This document shows positions 43,472-52,924 of a stretch of DNA of 64,000 nucleotides, piece after piece. Below the pieces are notes generated by a model. The model saw only the letters and a list, made by a program, of their open reading frames with translations, had not been told where the DNA came from and made no database searches. Source of the stretch: Mesorhizobium sp. L-8-3 (GTDB lineage Bacteria; Pseudomonadota; Alphaproteobacteria; Rhizobiales; Rhizobiaceae); the NCBI RefSeq assembly GCF_016756615.1, contig NZ_AP023262.1:5333501-5397500 (forward strand). Direction: 5' to 3'. The translations under genes were made by a program, and so were the position numbers. Every line of letters starts with the position of its first letter. Position 1 is the stretch's first letter.

Positions 43472-45229
43472 CTAGCGCATCTCCGTGGGCGCATCGGCCC
43501 CGATCAGCGCCAGGCCTGACGTTAGAACGTCCGAAACTGCCTGCACCAGCCCGAGTCTGGCATGGGTCAATTCTGGGTCGTTAACCTTAACAAAACGTAA
43601 GTCCATATTCTCCGTGCCGCGGTTCCAGTGGGCATGGAAGGCACTGGCAAGATCATAAAGGTAAAACGCCAGACGATGCGGCTCATGCGACTGGGCGGCC
43701 TGCTCGATCATCCTGGGATATTCGGCGAGCTTCTTGACCAGGCCGATTTCGCCCTCGTCTGCCAGGCGGTGCACAGCAGCCTTCAGCGCGGCGCGGCTGA
43801 AGTCGCCGGTGCCGAGTTGTTCCCTCGCCTGACGGAAGACCGAATGCGTCCGCGCCGAGGCATATTGCACATAGAAGACGGGATTGTCCTTCGACTGCTC
43901 GGTGACCTTGGCAAAGTCGAAATCCAGCGGTGCATCGTTCTTGCGGTAGAGCATCATGAAGCGGATCGGGTCCCGCCCGACCTCTTCCACCACTTCGCGC
44001 AGCGTAATGAAGTCGCCGGACCGCTTGGACATGCGCACGGGCTCGCCGGCCCTGAACAGCTTCACGAGTTGGCACAGCAGAACGGTGAGCTTCAGGCTGC
44101 CGCCCGACAGGGCCCTGGCGAGGGCCTCCATGCGCTTGACATAGCCGCCATGGTCGGCGCCGAGAACGAAGATCGTCTCTTCGAAGCCGCGCGACAGCTT
44201 GTCCTTCAGATAGGCGACGTCGGCGGCAAAATAGGTGAAGGTGCCATCCGACTTGACCAGCGGCCGGTCGATATCGTCGCCGACCTCCGTCGAGCGGAAC
44301 AGCGTCTGCTCCCGATCCTCCCAATCCTCCGGCTTCTCGCCCTTGGGCGGCGGCAGCTTGCCCTTGTAGATATGGCCCCTGAGCGTCAGGTCGCTGATCG
44401 CGGCCCGGATTGCCTTGGCGTTGTCGGCATGCAGCGTGCGCTCGGAGAAGAACACTTCGTGATGTACATTGAGCAGAGCGAGATCGTCGCGGATCATGGC
44501 CATCATGGCCTCGATGGTCCGGTCCTTGACGATCGCCAGGGCCTCGGTCTCCGGCATCTCCAGAAGCTTGCTGCCGAATTCGCCGGCCAAAGCCTGACCG
44601 ACCGGCACCAGATAGTCGCCGGGGTAAAGGCCGGGTGGAATCTCGCCGATCCCCTCGCCCAGCGCCTCACGGTAGCGCAGCATCACGGAACGGGCGAGCA
44701 CGTCGATCTGTGCGCCGGCATCGTTGATATAATATTCCTTGGTCACGTCGTAGCCGGCAAAATCCAGCAGATTCGCCAGCGTGTCGCCGACCACCGCGCC
44801 GCGGCAGTGACCGACATGCATCGGCCCCGTCGGGTTGGCCGAGACATATTCGACATTCACCTTGCGGGCGCCACCGATATCGGAGCGGCCGTAATCCGTC
44901 GAAGCATCGAGTATGCCGGCAAGCTCGGCCTGCCAGAAGCGCTCGCTGAGCCTCAGATTAACGAAACCCGGGCCCGCCACCTCCGCCGCGGAAACATCGC
45001 CGTCGGAACGCAGCGCGGCGGCTATGCTCTCGGCCAGCGCGCGCGGGTTCTGCCCGGCCGGCTTGGCCAGCACCATGGCGGCATTGGTCGCGAGATCGCC
45101 ATGCGAAGCATCTCGCGGCGGCTCGACGGCGATGCGGCCCAGATCGAGAACACCTCCATCCTTGTCTTTCAAGTCAAGGTCTTGGACGATCTTTTTGATC
45201 CGCTCGTTGAATTCGGCGAAGATGTTCAT
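43472..45229 (-). CDS. argS: Arginine--tRNA ligase
   Basis: 585 residues from the ATG at 45229, where homology starts (MNIFAEFNERIKKIV). The class I HIGH motif is HVGHCRGAVVG (near residue 130), in ANPTGPMHVGH. The KMSKS-equivalent is RMSKRSGD. The Arg-specific N-terminal domain and the C-terminal anticodon domain (LVQAVSDVLTSGLALIGADAP) are complete. It is upstream of the SPOR gene in the same run. Confidence 0.97.
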   Translation of the reverse strand: MNIFAEFNERIKKIVQDLDLKDKDGGVLDLGRIAVEPPRDASHGDLATNAAMVLAKPAGQNPRALAESIAAALRSDGDVSAAEVAGPGFVNLRLSERFWQAELAGILDASTDYGRSDIGGARKVNVEYVSANPTGPMHVGHCRGAVVGDTLANLLDFAGYDVTKEYYINDAGAQIDVLARSVMLRYREALGEGIGEIPPGLYPGDYLVPVGQALAGEFGSKLLEMPETEALAIVKDRTIEAMMAMIRDDLALLNVHHEVFFSERTLHADNAKAIRAAISDLTLRGHIYKGKLPPPKGEKPEDWEDREQTLFRSTEVGDDIDRPLVKSDGTFTYFAADVAYLKDKLSRGFEETIFVLGADHGGYVKRMEALARALSGGSLKLTVLLCQLVKLFRAGEPVRMSKRSGDFITLREVVEEVGRDPIRFMMLYRKNDAPLDFDFAKVTEQSKDNPVFYVQYASARTHSVFRQAREQLGTGDFSRAALKAAVHRLADEGEIGLVKKLAEYPRMIEQAAQSHEPHRLAFYLYDLASAFHAHWNRGTENMDLRFVKVNDPELTHARLGLVQAVSDVLTSGLALIGADAPTEMR

Positions 45230-45338
45230 TGGTCGATCTCTGGATAGTGGGACGGCGGCGAGACATCGTGGCCCGCAACGCCGAGCGGCGCCCGACCTCG
45301 ACGGCAATCGCCGCGGAACCCGGGCATTCGCGCGGGCT

Positions 45339-46559
45339 CTAGCTCAAATCCGGCGTATGGTCAAACAGCCGCCGATGTTCCTTGACGGCGTAGGTGTCGG
45401 TCATCCCCGCCAGGAAATCGGCCACGGAACGAGCCTTGACCTTGTCTTCGGCGCGGTCCAGGCCTTCGCGCCATCCTTCCGGCATCGCCCGAGGATCCGC
45501 GAAATAGGCATCGTACAGGTCGCGAACGATGCGCTCGGCATCGGCGCGCACCCGCATCACGTCGGGATGGCGGTAGAGGTTCCTGTAGAGGAAGGCCTTG
45601 AGCGTCTTCTCCGCCGCCGCCATTTCCGCCGAGAAGGTCACGATCGCATGACCCGCGCCATGGATGTCGGCGACGCCTTGGGGCCGCATCGCAGCAATCT
45701 TGGCGGCGGCCGTGGCGATGACGTCCTCGACCATGATCGTGATCTGCCGCCGCATCAGCTCATGGCCGGTGCGCACGGCGTCCAGCGCCGGATAGCGCGC
45801 CCGCACACCGGCCAGGATCTGCGCCGAGAGCGGCACCTCCTCCAGCATGTCGAGCGTCAGCAGGCCGGCACGCAGGCCGTCGTCTATGTCATGCGTGTCG
45901 TAGGCGATATCGTCGGCTATCGCGGCGCATTGCGCCTCGAGGCTCGCGAAACGATCGAGCTCGAGATCGAAGAGTTCGTTGAAGTCCCGGATCGGCTGGG
46001 GCAGCGGCCCCTCGAGGCCGTTGCCCTGGCCGTCAGTCAGCGGGCCATTGTGCTTGACCAGCCCTTCGAGTGTTTCCCAGCTCAGATTGAGCCCATCGAA
46101 TTCGGCATAGCGACGCTCCAGCTTCGTCACAACGCGCAACGACTGCGCATTGTGATCGAAGCCGCCCCAGGCCGCCATCTTGTCGTTGAGGGCGTCCTCG
46201 CCGGTATGGCCGAACGGCGTGTGGCCAAAATCGTGGACCAGCGCCACGGCCTCGGCGAGGTCCTCGTCGCAACGCAGGGCCCGTGCCAGGGCGCGGGCGA
46301 TCTGGGCCACCTCGATCGTATGGGTGAGCCGGGTGCGGAAATGGTCGCCCTCATGCGCCACGAAGACCTGGGTCTTGTGCTTCAGCCGGCGAAAGGCGGT
46401 CGAATGGATGATGCGGTCGCGGTCGCGCTGGAAGGGCGTGCGGGTCGGGCTCTCGACCTCGTCGTAGAAGCGGCCCCGCGATCGGGCGGGATCGCTGGCG
46501 TAGGGCGCCCGCGGCCTGTAACCGAAGCCGATGTCGCCGAGTTGCCTCGCTCTCGTCAT
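45339..46559 (-). CDS. dgt: Deoxyguanosinetriphosphate triphosphohydrolase-like protein
   Basis: 406 residues. An HD-domain phosphohydrolase with RLTHTIEVAQIARALAR (H), LVHDFGHTPFGH (HD) and YDTHDIDDGL (D) as metal ligands. The start RARQLGDIGFGYRPRAPYA and SPTRTPFQRDRDRIIHSTAFRRLKHKTQVF are dNTPase hallmarks. It splits dNTPs into nucleoside and triphosphate, balancing the pool. It is first in the argS run and divergent from the iron-sulfur carrier gene. Confidence 0.94.
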   Translation of the reverse strand: MTRARQLGDIGFGYRPRAPYASDPARSRGRFYDEVESPTRTPFQRDRDRIIHSTAFRRLKHKTQVFVAHEGDHFRTRLTHTIEVAQIARALARALRCDEDLAEAVALVHDFGHTPFGHTGEDALNDKMAAWGGFDHNAQSLRVVTKLERRYAEFDGLNLSWETLEGLVKHNGPLTDGQGNGLEGPLPQPIRDFNELFDLELDRFASLEAQCAAIADDIAYDTHDIDDGLRAGLLTLDMLEEVPLSAQILAGVRARYPALDAVRTGHELMRRQITIMVEDVIATAAAKIAAMRPQGVADIHGAGHAIVTFSAEMAAAEKTLKAFLYRNLYRHPDVMRVRADAERIVRDLYDAYFADPRAMPEGWREGLDRAEDKVKARSVADFLAGMTDTYAVKEHRRLFDHTPDLS

Positions 46560-46572
46560 GGTTCGCCGCCGG

Positions 46573-46601
46573 TTGACTTGCCTGTTGGCGCTTCATACCT
46601 A
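46573..46601 (+). promoter_or_regulatory. Probable promoter of the A-type iron-sulfur carrier gene
   Basis: TTGACT -35 box (46573-46578) with a 17-base spacer to TACCTA (46596-46601). It lies in the 72-base gap between divergent dgt and the carrier gene. Confidence 0.5.
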
Positions 46602-46631
46602 TGATGTGAAGGCGAAAGCAAGGTGACGTCG

Positions 46632-46979
46632 ATGGGCGCTGACGCAAAGACCGGCATGAAAGTCGAGCTGACTGACGCTGCGGCGAAAAGGATCACCAAG
46701 ATCCTGTCGACCGAGCCCGGCAAGACAGCTTTGCGCGTGGCCGTCGAGGGCGGCGGCTGTTCCGGTTTCTCCTACAAGTTCGATCTGGTCGACGGCCGCA
46801 ACGACGACGACTTTGCCATAGAGAAGAACGGCGCGACGGTGCTGATCGACGATCTGTCGCTCGTCTACATGGGCGGCTCCGTCATCGACTTCGTCGACGA
46901 CCTGATGGGCCAGTCCTTCCAGATCAAGAACCCCAACGCCGTCGCCTCCTGCGGCTGCGGGACCAGCTTCTCGATCTGA
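46632..46979 (+). CDS. erpA: A-type iron-sulfur cluster carrier (ErpA/IscA-like)
   Basis: 115 residues. The three cluster-binding cysteines are present: GGGCSGF (about residue 41) and the C-terminal SCGCG pair. VELTDAAAKRI and LRVAVEGGGCSGFSY are family blocks. It accepts and delivers Fe-S clusters to targets. ErpA versus IscA cannot be decided with certainty, but a stand-alone position outside an isc/suf operon favours ErpA. The ATG at 46632 fits AAGG with 8-base spacing; a GTG at 46623 is possible. Confidence 0.88.
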   Translation: MGADAKTGMKVELTDAAAKRITKILSTEPGKTALRVAVEGGGCSGFSYKFDLVDGRNDDDFAIEKNGATVLIDDLSLVYMGGSVIDFVDDLMGQSFQIKNPNAVASCGCGTSFSI

Positions 46980-47131
46980 CGTCGTCCGGCCGGAAATCGG
47001 CCCGACAACATCGCGGCAAGTCGAGCCAGCTTCCGGCGCGCCGGATGCCGACCTGGCCTTTGGCAAGGCCTTTCCGAACGACCCGGCCGGGAACATGACC
47101 GGCGTTCCTGCCTGGAAATCGGGGAGAATCG

Positions 47132-47155
47132 AAAAGGGCCGCCCCTCAGCGGCCC
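47132..47155 (-). terminator. Rho-independent terminator (second hairpin after the NCS2 permease)
   Basis: On the minus strand GGGCCGC-TGAGGG-GCGGCCC is followed by TTTT. Confidence 0.85.
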
Positions 47156-47166
47156 CGCAACTCGAA

Positions 47167-47196
47167 ACGCCGCGCCTCCTTCCGGAGACGCGGCGT
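47167..47196 (-). terminator. Stem-loop directly after the NCS2 permease
   Basis: A 13-bp stem on the minus strand (outer ACGCCGCG/CGCGGCGT, inner TCTCC/GGAGG with one wobble) closes a GGAA tetraloop. It begins 7 bases after the stop and is followed by a short T run. With the hairpin at 47132 it forms a double terminator. Confidence 0.75.
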
Positions 47197-47203
47197 CCGA
47201 CGA

Positions 47204-48688
47204 TCAGGCCTCTGCGGCCATAGCCGCTTCGCGCGTACCGGCCTCGTCGCCCTGCGTGCCGTTGAAGAACACGTTGAGCACCACAGCCGAGACGGAAGCC
47301 AGCAGGATGCCCGACTCGATCAGCGGGTGGATGCCGTGCGGCAGCCACATCTTGAAGTCGGGCGCGACCAGCGGGATCATGCCGAAACCGACCGAGACCG
47401 CGACGATGAAGAGATTGTTGCGGTTGGTCTTGAAGTCGACATTCGACAGGATGCGGATGCCGGTCGCGGCCACCATGCCGAACATGACCAGTCCGGCTCC
47501 TCCGAGCACCACGGTCGGCAGTGCCTCGACCAGCGCGCCCATTTTCGGCACGAGCCCGAGTATGATGAGGATGACGCCGCCGGCTACGCAGACGAAACGG
47601 CTGCGCACGCCGGTGACGCCGACCAGCCCCACATTCTGCGAGAAGCTCGTATAGGGGAATGTGTTGAAGATCCCGCCGATCAGCGTCCCGAGACCATCGG
47701 TTCGCAAGCCCGCCGACAGCATGGGTTGCGTGACCTTCCTTCCGGTCATGTCGCCGAGCGCCAGGAACATGCCGGTCGATTCGATCATGACGACGATCAT
47801 GACCAGCGTCATGGTGATGATGAGCACCGGATCGAAGATCGGCATGCCGAACCGGAACGGAGTCACCAGCGCGAACCAGCCGGCCGTCGCCACCTTGTCG
47901 AAATGCATCATGCCGAGCGACGCGGTCAGCACGCCGCCGACGAGAATACCGAGCAGCACCGCGATGTTGGCGACAAAACCCTTGCCGAAGCGGGCGATGA
48001 GCAGGATCGAGCCCAGCACGACCGCCGATATGACGATATTGGAGACGGGCGCATAGGCCGCGTTCTGCACCGTCGCGGCCAAAGCGAGCTTTTCGGGGAT
48101 CGCCGGGATGGTCGCACCCGGTGCAGCCGCGAGTTCGCCCACAGCCTTCAGCCATTCGGCATGTTCCGGCGCCACCAGCTTCGGCGCTGTCGGGCCCACC
48201 GGATTGCCGAAGATCCAGTTGATGCCGATTCGCATCAGCGACGCGCCGATGACCACGATGATGGTGCCGGTGACCACGGGCGGAAAGAAGCGCAGCATGC
48301 GACTGACCAGCGGCGCGATGATCAGGCCGACGATGCCCGCCCCGATAATGGCGCCGAAGATAAGACGGGCGCCGTCGACGCCGGGATTGGCGTTGGCCAT
48401 GGCGACCATCGGTCCGACCGCGGCGAAGGTGACGCCCATCATCACCGGCAGCTTGATGCCGAACCACTGAGTGGCCCCGAAGGACTGGATGATCGTGACG
48501 AGGCCGCAGACGAAGAGATCGGCCGAGATCAGGAAGGCGACCTGCTCCGGCTCGAGCTTCAGTGCCCGGCCGATGATCAGAGGCACGGCGATTGCGCCGG
48601 CATACATGACGAGCACGTGCTGGATGCCCAGCGCGGCAAGACGGGGCGCAGGCAGCACCTCGTCCACGGGATGCGTGGTTGAAGACAT
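47204..48688 (-). CDS. NCS2-family purine (xanthine/urate) permease
   Basis: 494 residues with about 14 hydrophobic segments. QHVLVMYAGAIAVP (TM1) is the NCS2 start signature, and FSQNVGLVGVTGVRSR carries the QNxGxxxxTG motif that marks the xanthine/urate branch rather than uracil carriers. It moves nucleobase with protons or sodium across the inner membrane. The start has GGGGAA at a good distance. No purine catabolic genes are adjacent, so the exact base is not certain. Confidence 0.93.
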   Translation of the reverse strand: MSSTTHPVDEVLPAPRLAALGIQHVLVMYAGAIAVPLIIGRALKLEPEQVAFLISADLFVCGLVTIIQSFGATQWFGIKLPVMMGVTFAAVGPMVAMANANPGVDGARLIFGAIIGAGIVGLIIAPLVSRMLRFFPPVVTGTIIVVIGASLMRIGINWIFGNPVGPTAPKLVAPEHAEWLKAVGELAAAPGATIPAIPEKLALAATVQNAAYAPVSNIVISAVVLGSILLIARFGKGFVANIAVLLGILVGGVLTASLGMMHFDKVATAGWFALVTPFRFGMPIFDPVLIITMTLVMIVVMIESTGMFLALGDMTGRKVTQPMLSAGLRTDGLGTLIGGIFNTFPYTSFSQNVGLVGVTGVRSRFVCVAGGVILIILGLVPKMGALVEALPTVVLGGAGLVMFGMVAATGIRILSNVDFKTNRNNLFIVAVSVGFGMIPLVAPDFKMWLPHGIHPLIESGILLASVSAVVLNVFFNGTQGDEAGTREAAMAAEA

Positions 48689-48804
48689 TGGGTTCCCCTT
48701 TTGTTACCCCGAGGCCGGTTCCCTTCCGGTACGGGATGGTGCAGGATTGGCCGCGTCAGCGGATTCTACCATCAAGAAATATTTGAAATTCTCGCGCGGT
48801 ATTC

Positions 48805-49596
48805 ATGAAAATCGTCACCTGGAACATCAACGGCGTGCGCGCCCGCATCGGCAACCTGCTGCACTGGCTGCAGGAAAGCGCCCCCGACATCGCCTGCCTG
48901 CAGGAGATCAAGACGGTCGACGAGCAGTTCCCACGCGCCGAGGTCGAGGCGCTCGGCTACCACGTGGAGACGCATGGCCAGAAGGGCTTCAACGGGGTGG
49001 CGCTGCTGTCCAAGCTGCCTTTCGACGAGGTCAATCGCGGCCTGCCCGGCGACGACGGCGACGAGCAGGCGCGCTTCATCGAGGGCGTCTTCTCCACGTC
49101 GAAAGGCGCCCTGCGCGTCGTGTCGCTCTATCTGCCAAACGGCAACCCTATCGGCACGGAGAAATTCTCCTACAAGCTCTCCTGGATGCAGCGGCTGGAA
49201 CGCTGGGCGGCGGAGCGCCTCGCCTTCGAGGAGCCGCTGGTGCTCGCCGGAGACTACAACGTGATCCCCGAGCCGGCCGATGCGCGGCGGCCCGAGGAGT
49301 GGGTGAACGATGCCCTGTTCCAGCCCGAAACGAGGCAGGCGTTCCGGCGACTGAGCCATCTCGGCTTCACCGAGGCTGTCCGGGCCGTGACCGACTCACC
49401 CGGGATCTACACCTTCTGGGATTATCAGGCAGGCGCCTGGCAGAAGAACAACGGCATCCGGATCGACCATCTGCTGCTATCTCCCGAGGCGGCCAATCGG
49501 CTGTCGTCCGCGTCGATCGAGAAACACGTGCGCGCCTGGGAGAAACCGTCCGACCACGTGCCTGTAGCCGTCGATCTCGCTCTCGAGGCGGCTTAG
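48805..49596 (+). CDS. xth: Exodeoxyribonuclease III
   Basis: 263 residues. AP endonuclease / 3'-exonuclease of base-excision repair. The signature blocks are VTWNINGVRARIGNLLHWL, CLQEIKTVDEQFP, VLAGDYNVIPEPAD and the C-terminal RIDHLLLSPE plus SDHVPV. Those blocks hold the catalytic Asn, Glu, Asp and His. It is a single gene, divergent from the purine permease. Confidence 0.96.
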   Translation: MKIVTWNINGVRARIGNLLHWLQESAPDIACLQEIKTVDEQFPRAEVEALGYHVETHGQKGFNGVALLSKLPFDEVNRGLPGDDGDEQARFIEGVFSTSKGALRVVSLYLPNGNPIGTEKFSYKLSWMQRLERWAAERLAFEEPLVLAGDYNVIPEPADARRPEEWVNDALFQPETRQAFRRLSHLGFTEAVRAVTDSPGIYTFWDYQAGAWQKNNGIRIDHLLLSPEAANRLSSASIEKHVRAWEKPSDHVPVAVDLALEAA

Positions 49597-49675
49597 ACCG
49601 TCCGCCGGCCGGGAACCTCCGCCTTCGTCGGCAGCAACGTATGGCGGACATTTCAGGATGTGCTAAACTTCCGGC

Positions 49676-50002
49676 ATGCGGAAGGACGCCACCTGCCTGC
49701 TTGCAGCCGCGATGCTCGCTGCATCGCCTCATGTGGTCTATGCCGAGTGCCAGTGCCTCGCAAACGGCCGTACGTACGATCATGGCGAGATCGCCTGTCT
49801 GAAGCTCCCCAACGGCAGCCAACTCGCCCGATGCGACAAGGTGCTCAACAATTCGTCCTGGAAGAAGATCAGGGACGGTTGCCCCACGGCCGGCGCGCAA
49901 CCTTTGTCCCCGGTGACAAGCCGCCCGGCACCCGCGGTTACGAATAGCGAGCCGCGCCCGACTCGGTTGGTTGGCAGCGTGCCCGGCAAGGCTCGGATCT
50001 AG
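49676..50002 (+). CDS. Small cysteine-containing secreted protein
   Basis: 108 residues. A signal peptide probably cleaved after VYA (residue 23) exposes a mature protein with five cysteines at 25, 27, 41, 53 and 69, in blocks such as ECQCLANGRTYDHGE and LKLPNGSQLARCDKVLNNS. The C-terminal third is Pro/Thr/Ser rich. I do not recognise a named family; similar small proteins are known in Hyphomicrobiales. Its stop codon shares the four bases CTAG with the convergent exoR stop. Function unknown. Confidence 0.72.
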   Translation: MRKDATCLLAAAMLAASPHVVYAECQCLANGRTYDHGEIACLKLPNGSQLARCDKVLNNSSWKKIRDGCPTAGAQPLSPVTSRPAPAVTNSEPRPTRLVGSVPGKARI

Positions 50003-50820
50003 CGGCCGTCGTTACCCTTGGCCAGAATGTCCTCGGCCAGAGCGATCGCTGTCCGGCGGTCAGCCTCGGGAGCCACGGCAAAGGCCTCTTCCTGCATGCC
50101 GCGGATCCAGACCCGGTCGGACGGGCTGGCGCGTTCGAGCGCGGCCGTCATCATGGCCAGCCCCTTCACCACCTTGCCGCCCTGGAAGAGCAGATGGCCG
50201 AGGGTCGCCTGCGCTCCGGCATGCCCCTTCTCTGCGGCGAGCTGCAGCCAGCGGCCGGCCTGCTTGATGTTCGCCTTCACCCCGCCCTCACCCTTGAGGA
50301 ACATCTTGCCCATCTCGAACTGGGCGCTGGGGTTGCGGTAATTGGCGGCCGCGCGCATGTAGTATTCCTGCGCCGCGACGGGGTCGGCGGAGACAGGGCT
50401 TCCGGGAATGCCCTTCTTCAGATAGGTGCCCAGCGCCACCAGCGCATCCGATACGTAGCTCTCTTCGGGGCTGCCAGGCTCGACATCCTGCTGCGCGATC
50501 TCGGCGAAGAACTTGAACGCCTCATAGTCGTCGCGCTTGACGCCGTCGCCTTCCGCATACATCCGCGCGAGCTTCCATGTCGCGCCAAGCTGACCGTTCT
50601 CAGCGGCGTATTTGTAGGCCTCGACCGCCTGGTCCTTGTGGCCGTTCTGATAGGCGGAAAAGCCGAAGCGGAAAACCGCCCATGGGCTCGCCTGCGCCTT
50701 CACGCCGGTCTTGCTGTCGAATACCTTTTCGTCAAAAGCCAAGGCACCGCCCGCCGCCAACGTCGCCGAGGCGAAAACGGTCGAAAACGCGGCAACTCGT
50801 ACTACGTCAAATATCCGCAT
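49999..50820 (-). CDS. exoR: Periplasmic regulator ExoR (Sel1-like repeats)
   Basis: 273 residues. A signal peptide (cleavage near GALA-FDEK) is followed by a Sel1-repeat array: QAVEAYKYAAENGQLGATWKLARMYAEGDGVKRDDYEAF, AQEYYMRAAANYRNPSAQFEMGKMFLKGEG, and GRWLQLAAEKGHAGAQATLGHLL. Length and N-terminus match Sinorhizobium ExoR, which binds and silences the sensor kinase ExoS/ChvG until acid triggers its proteolysis; this switches exopolysaccharide and invasion genes. It starts inside the 3' end of ilvD (14-base overlap), so it is probably translated from the ilvD transcript as well as from a promoter of its own. Confidence 0.85.
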   Translation of the reverse strand: MRIFDVVRVAAFSTVFASATLAAGGALAFDEKVFDSKTGVKAQASPWAVFRFGFSAYQNGHKDQAVEAYKYAAENGQLGATWKLARMYAEGDGVKRDDYEAFKFFAEIAQQDVEPGSPEESYVSDALVALGTYLKKGIPGSPVSADPVAAQEYYMRAAANYRNPSAQFEMGKMFLKGEGGVKANIKQAGRWLQLAAEKGHAGAQATLGHLLFQGGKVVKGLAMMTAALERASPSDRVWIRGMQEEAFAVAPEADRRTAIALAEDILAKGNDGR

Positions 50821-52531
50821 AGCAGTGTGTTTCTTTCGCTCCGCCCGGATGCGTGACGGCCCCTTCCCGGGCCGACCCGACCGTTTGTGCGTATTTCCAC
50901 AGCGCGCCCGACTGATAGTCCGTCGACCGAGGCTTCCATTTCTTCGCTCTCGCCGCCAGCTCGGTGTCCGGCAGCTTCACATCCAGTATTCCGTTGACGG
51001 CATCGATGGTGATGATGTCGCCGTCCTTCAACAATCCGATGGGGCCGCCGACCGCCGCCTCCGGCCCGACATGGCCGATGCAGAAGCCTCGCGTCGCCCC
51101 CGAAAAACGTCCATCGGTGATGAGGGCCACCTTGCTCCCCATGCCCTGGCCATAGAGCGCGGCCGTCGTCGACAGCATCTCGCGCATGCCAGGCCCGCCC
51201 CGGGGACCCTCGTAGCGGATGACGAGAACCTCGCCTTCCCTGTAGTTGCGGCTCGTCACCGCCTCGAAGCACTCCTCTTCGCTATCGAAGCAGCGCGCCG
51301 GCCCAGTGAACTGAAGCACCGACATACCCGCAACCTTCACGATCGCGCCGTCCGGAGCCAGATTGCCCTTCAGGCCGACCACGCCACCGGTCGTCGTGAT
51401 CGGCTTGTCGGCCGGTCGCACAACGTCCTGATGATCGTTCCAGGCAACGTGCTCCATGTTTTCGGCCAAAGTACGGCCGGTGACGGTGAGGCAGTCGCCA
51501 TGAAGATAGCCATGCTCGAGCAAGGTCTTCATGAGCAGGGGAATGCCGCCGGCCTCGAACATGTCCTTGGCGACATATTTGCCGCCAGGCTTCAGGTCGG
51601 CGATATAGGGCGTCTTCTCGAAGATCTCGGCCACGTCGAAGAGATCGAAGGCGATGCCGCATTCATGCGCGATCGCCGGCAAATGAAGGGCGGCATTGGT
51701 CGACCCCCCGGTCGCCGAGACCACCGCGGCCGCATTTTCCAGCGCCTTGCGCGTGACGATGTCGCGGGGCCGGATATTCCTGGCCAGCAGCTCCATCACC
51801 TTCTCGCCCGAAGCGAAGTTGAAGCGGTCGCGCATCTCGTAGGGCGCTGGCGCGCCACAGGAATAAGGCAAGGCCAGGCCGATCGCCTCGGCAACCGTCG
51901 CCATGGTGTTGGCGGTGAACTGAGCACCGCAGGAGCCTGCCGATGGACAGGCGGCCTGCTCGACCTCGAGGAGATCGGCATCGGTGATGGTGCCGACCGA
52001 ATGCTGGCCGACGGCCTCGAACACATCCTGGATGGTGATCTGGCGGCCGCGATAGGCGCCGGGCAGGATCGAACCGCCATAGATGAAGATGGACGGTACG
52101 TTGAGCCGGACCATGGCCATCATCATGCCTGGCAAAGACTTGTCGCAGCCGGCCAGCCCCACCAGCGCGTCGTAGCAATGACCGCGCATGGTCAACTCGA
52201 CGGAGTCGGCGATCAGATCGCGCGACGCCAGCGACGATTTCATGCCCTGGTGACCCATGGCAATACCGTCTGTGACGGTGATGGTACAGAACTCGCGCGG
52301 CGTGCCGTTGGCGGCGGCGACGCCCTTCTTGACCACCTGGGCCTGGCGCATCAGCGATATGTTGCAGGGAGCCGCCTCGTTCCAGCAGCTCGCCACGCCG
52401 ACCAGCGGCTGGGCGATTTCCCGGGTCGAAAGACCCATGGCGTAGAGGAAGGAGCGATGCGGTGCGCGTGTCGGACCTTCCGTCACGTGCCGGCTCGGCA
52501 ACTTGGCCTTGGAGATCGCTTTGGCGTCCAT
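50807..52531 (-). CDS. ilvD: Dihydroxy-acid dehydratase
   Basis: 574 residues. It makes 2-keto acids in valine, leucine and isoleucine synthesis using an Fe-S cluster and Mg. GCDKSLPGMMMAMVRLN and ACPSAGSCGAQFTANTM hold cluster cysteines, and GGSTNAALHLPAIAHE and ALITDGRFSGATRGFCIGHV are family motifs. It is the shorter bacterial form. The last codons (CYADI) overlap the exoR start. Confidence 0.96.
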   Translation of the reverse strand: MDAKAISKAKLPSRHVTEGPTRAPHRSFLYAMGLSTREIAQPLVGVASCWNEAAPCNISLMRQAQVVKKGVAAANGTPREFCTITVTDGIAMGHQGMKSSLASRDLIADSVELTMRGHCYDALVGLAGCDKSLPGMMMAMVRLNVPSIFIYGGSILPGAYRGRQITIQDVFEAVGQHSVGTITDADLLEVEQAACPSAGSCGAQFTANTMATVAEAIGLALPYSCGAPAPYEMRDRFNFASGEKVMELLARNIRPRDIVTRKALENAAAVVSATGGSTNAALHLPAIAHECGIAFDLFDVAEIFEKTPYIADLKPGGKYVAKDMFEAGGIPLLMKTLLEHGYLHGDCLTVTGRTLAENMEHVAWNDHQDVVRPADKPITTTGGVVGLKGNLAPDGAIVKVAGMSVLQFTGPARCFDSEEECFEAVTSRNYREGEVLVIRYEGPRGGPGMREMLSTTAALYGQGMGSKVALITDGRFSGATRGFCIGHVGPEAAVGGPIGLLKDGDIITIDAVNGILDVKLPDTELAARAKKWKPRSTDYQSGALWKYAQTVGSAREGAVTHPGGAKETHCYADI

Positions 52532-52824
52532 CTTTTTCCTTGCCGGGGGCGGCGCGGTTTGCCTTGTCGGTCACCCAGTCTGGCACCCGCTCGAAGACAG
52601 CATCCGGGGTGCGCCGGGTTTATGGCGGGAAGTAGGCAAGTCCTCCCGCACCTCCTATAGCGCAATCCTTCTTGAGAGAGTGTTGCTTAATCGTCACAAA
52701 GCCGGATCGCGCTCGATGCGCGGTGGCGGCAAGGGCCGCCATCGCGAGTTTCCCGTGCTGTTGCCAAGGGCGCCGAAATGATCGGCAGGGGGCGCACTCG
52801 GTCCGAGGGATGCCAGTTGCAAGA
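52532..52824. other. Upstream region of ilvD
   Basis: About 290 bases. It must contain the ilvD promoter and any leader. I see no leader peptide rich in branched-chain codons, no obvious T-box or riboswitch fold, and no gene. Confidence 0.4.
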
Positions 52825-52861
52825 AAGAAAACGGGCCCGCCCCATCAAATGAGGCAGGCCC
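52825..52861 (-). terminator. Rho-independent terminator of valS
   Basis: On the minus strand a 12-bp stem (with T-G pairs) flanked by GGGCC/GGCCC is followed by GTTTTCTTTC. It lies 64 bases after the valS stop. Confidence 0.88.
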
Positions 52862-52924
52862 TCGACTAGTCGAAAGGATGCCCGGCCGCGGCGAGCACCC
52901 GCGCCCGGTTCGAAGCCGGTCGCC

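Noticed and set aside
52532..52824. Attenuator leader peptide for ilvD
   Set aside because: No run of Val, Leu or Ile codons in a short frame with a following terminator/antiterminator pair was found.
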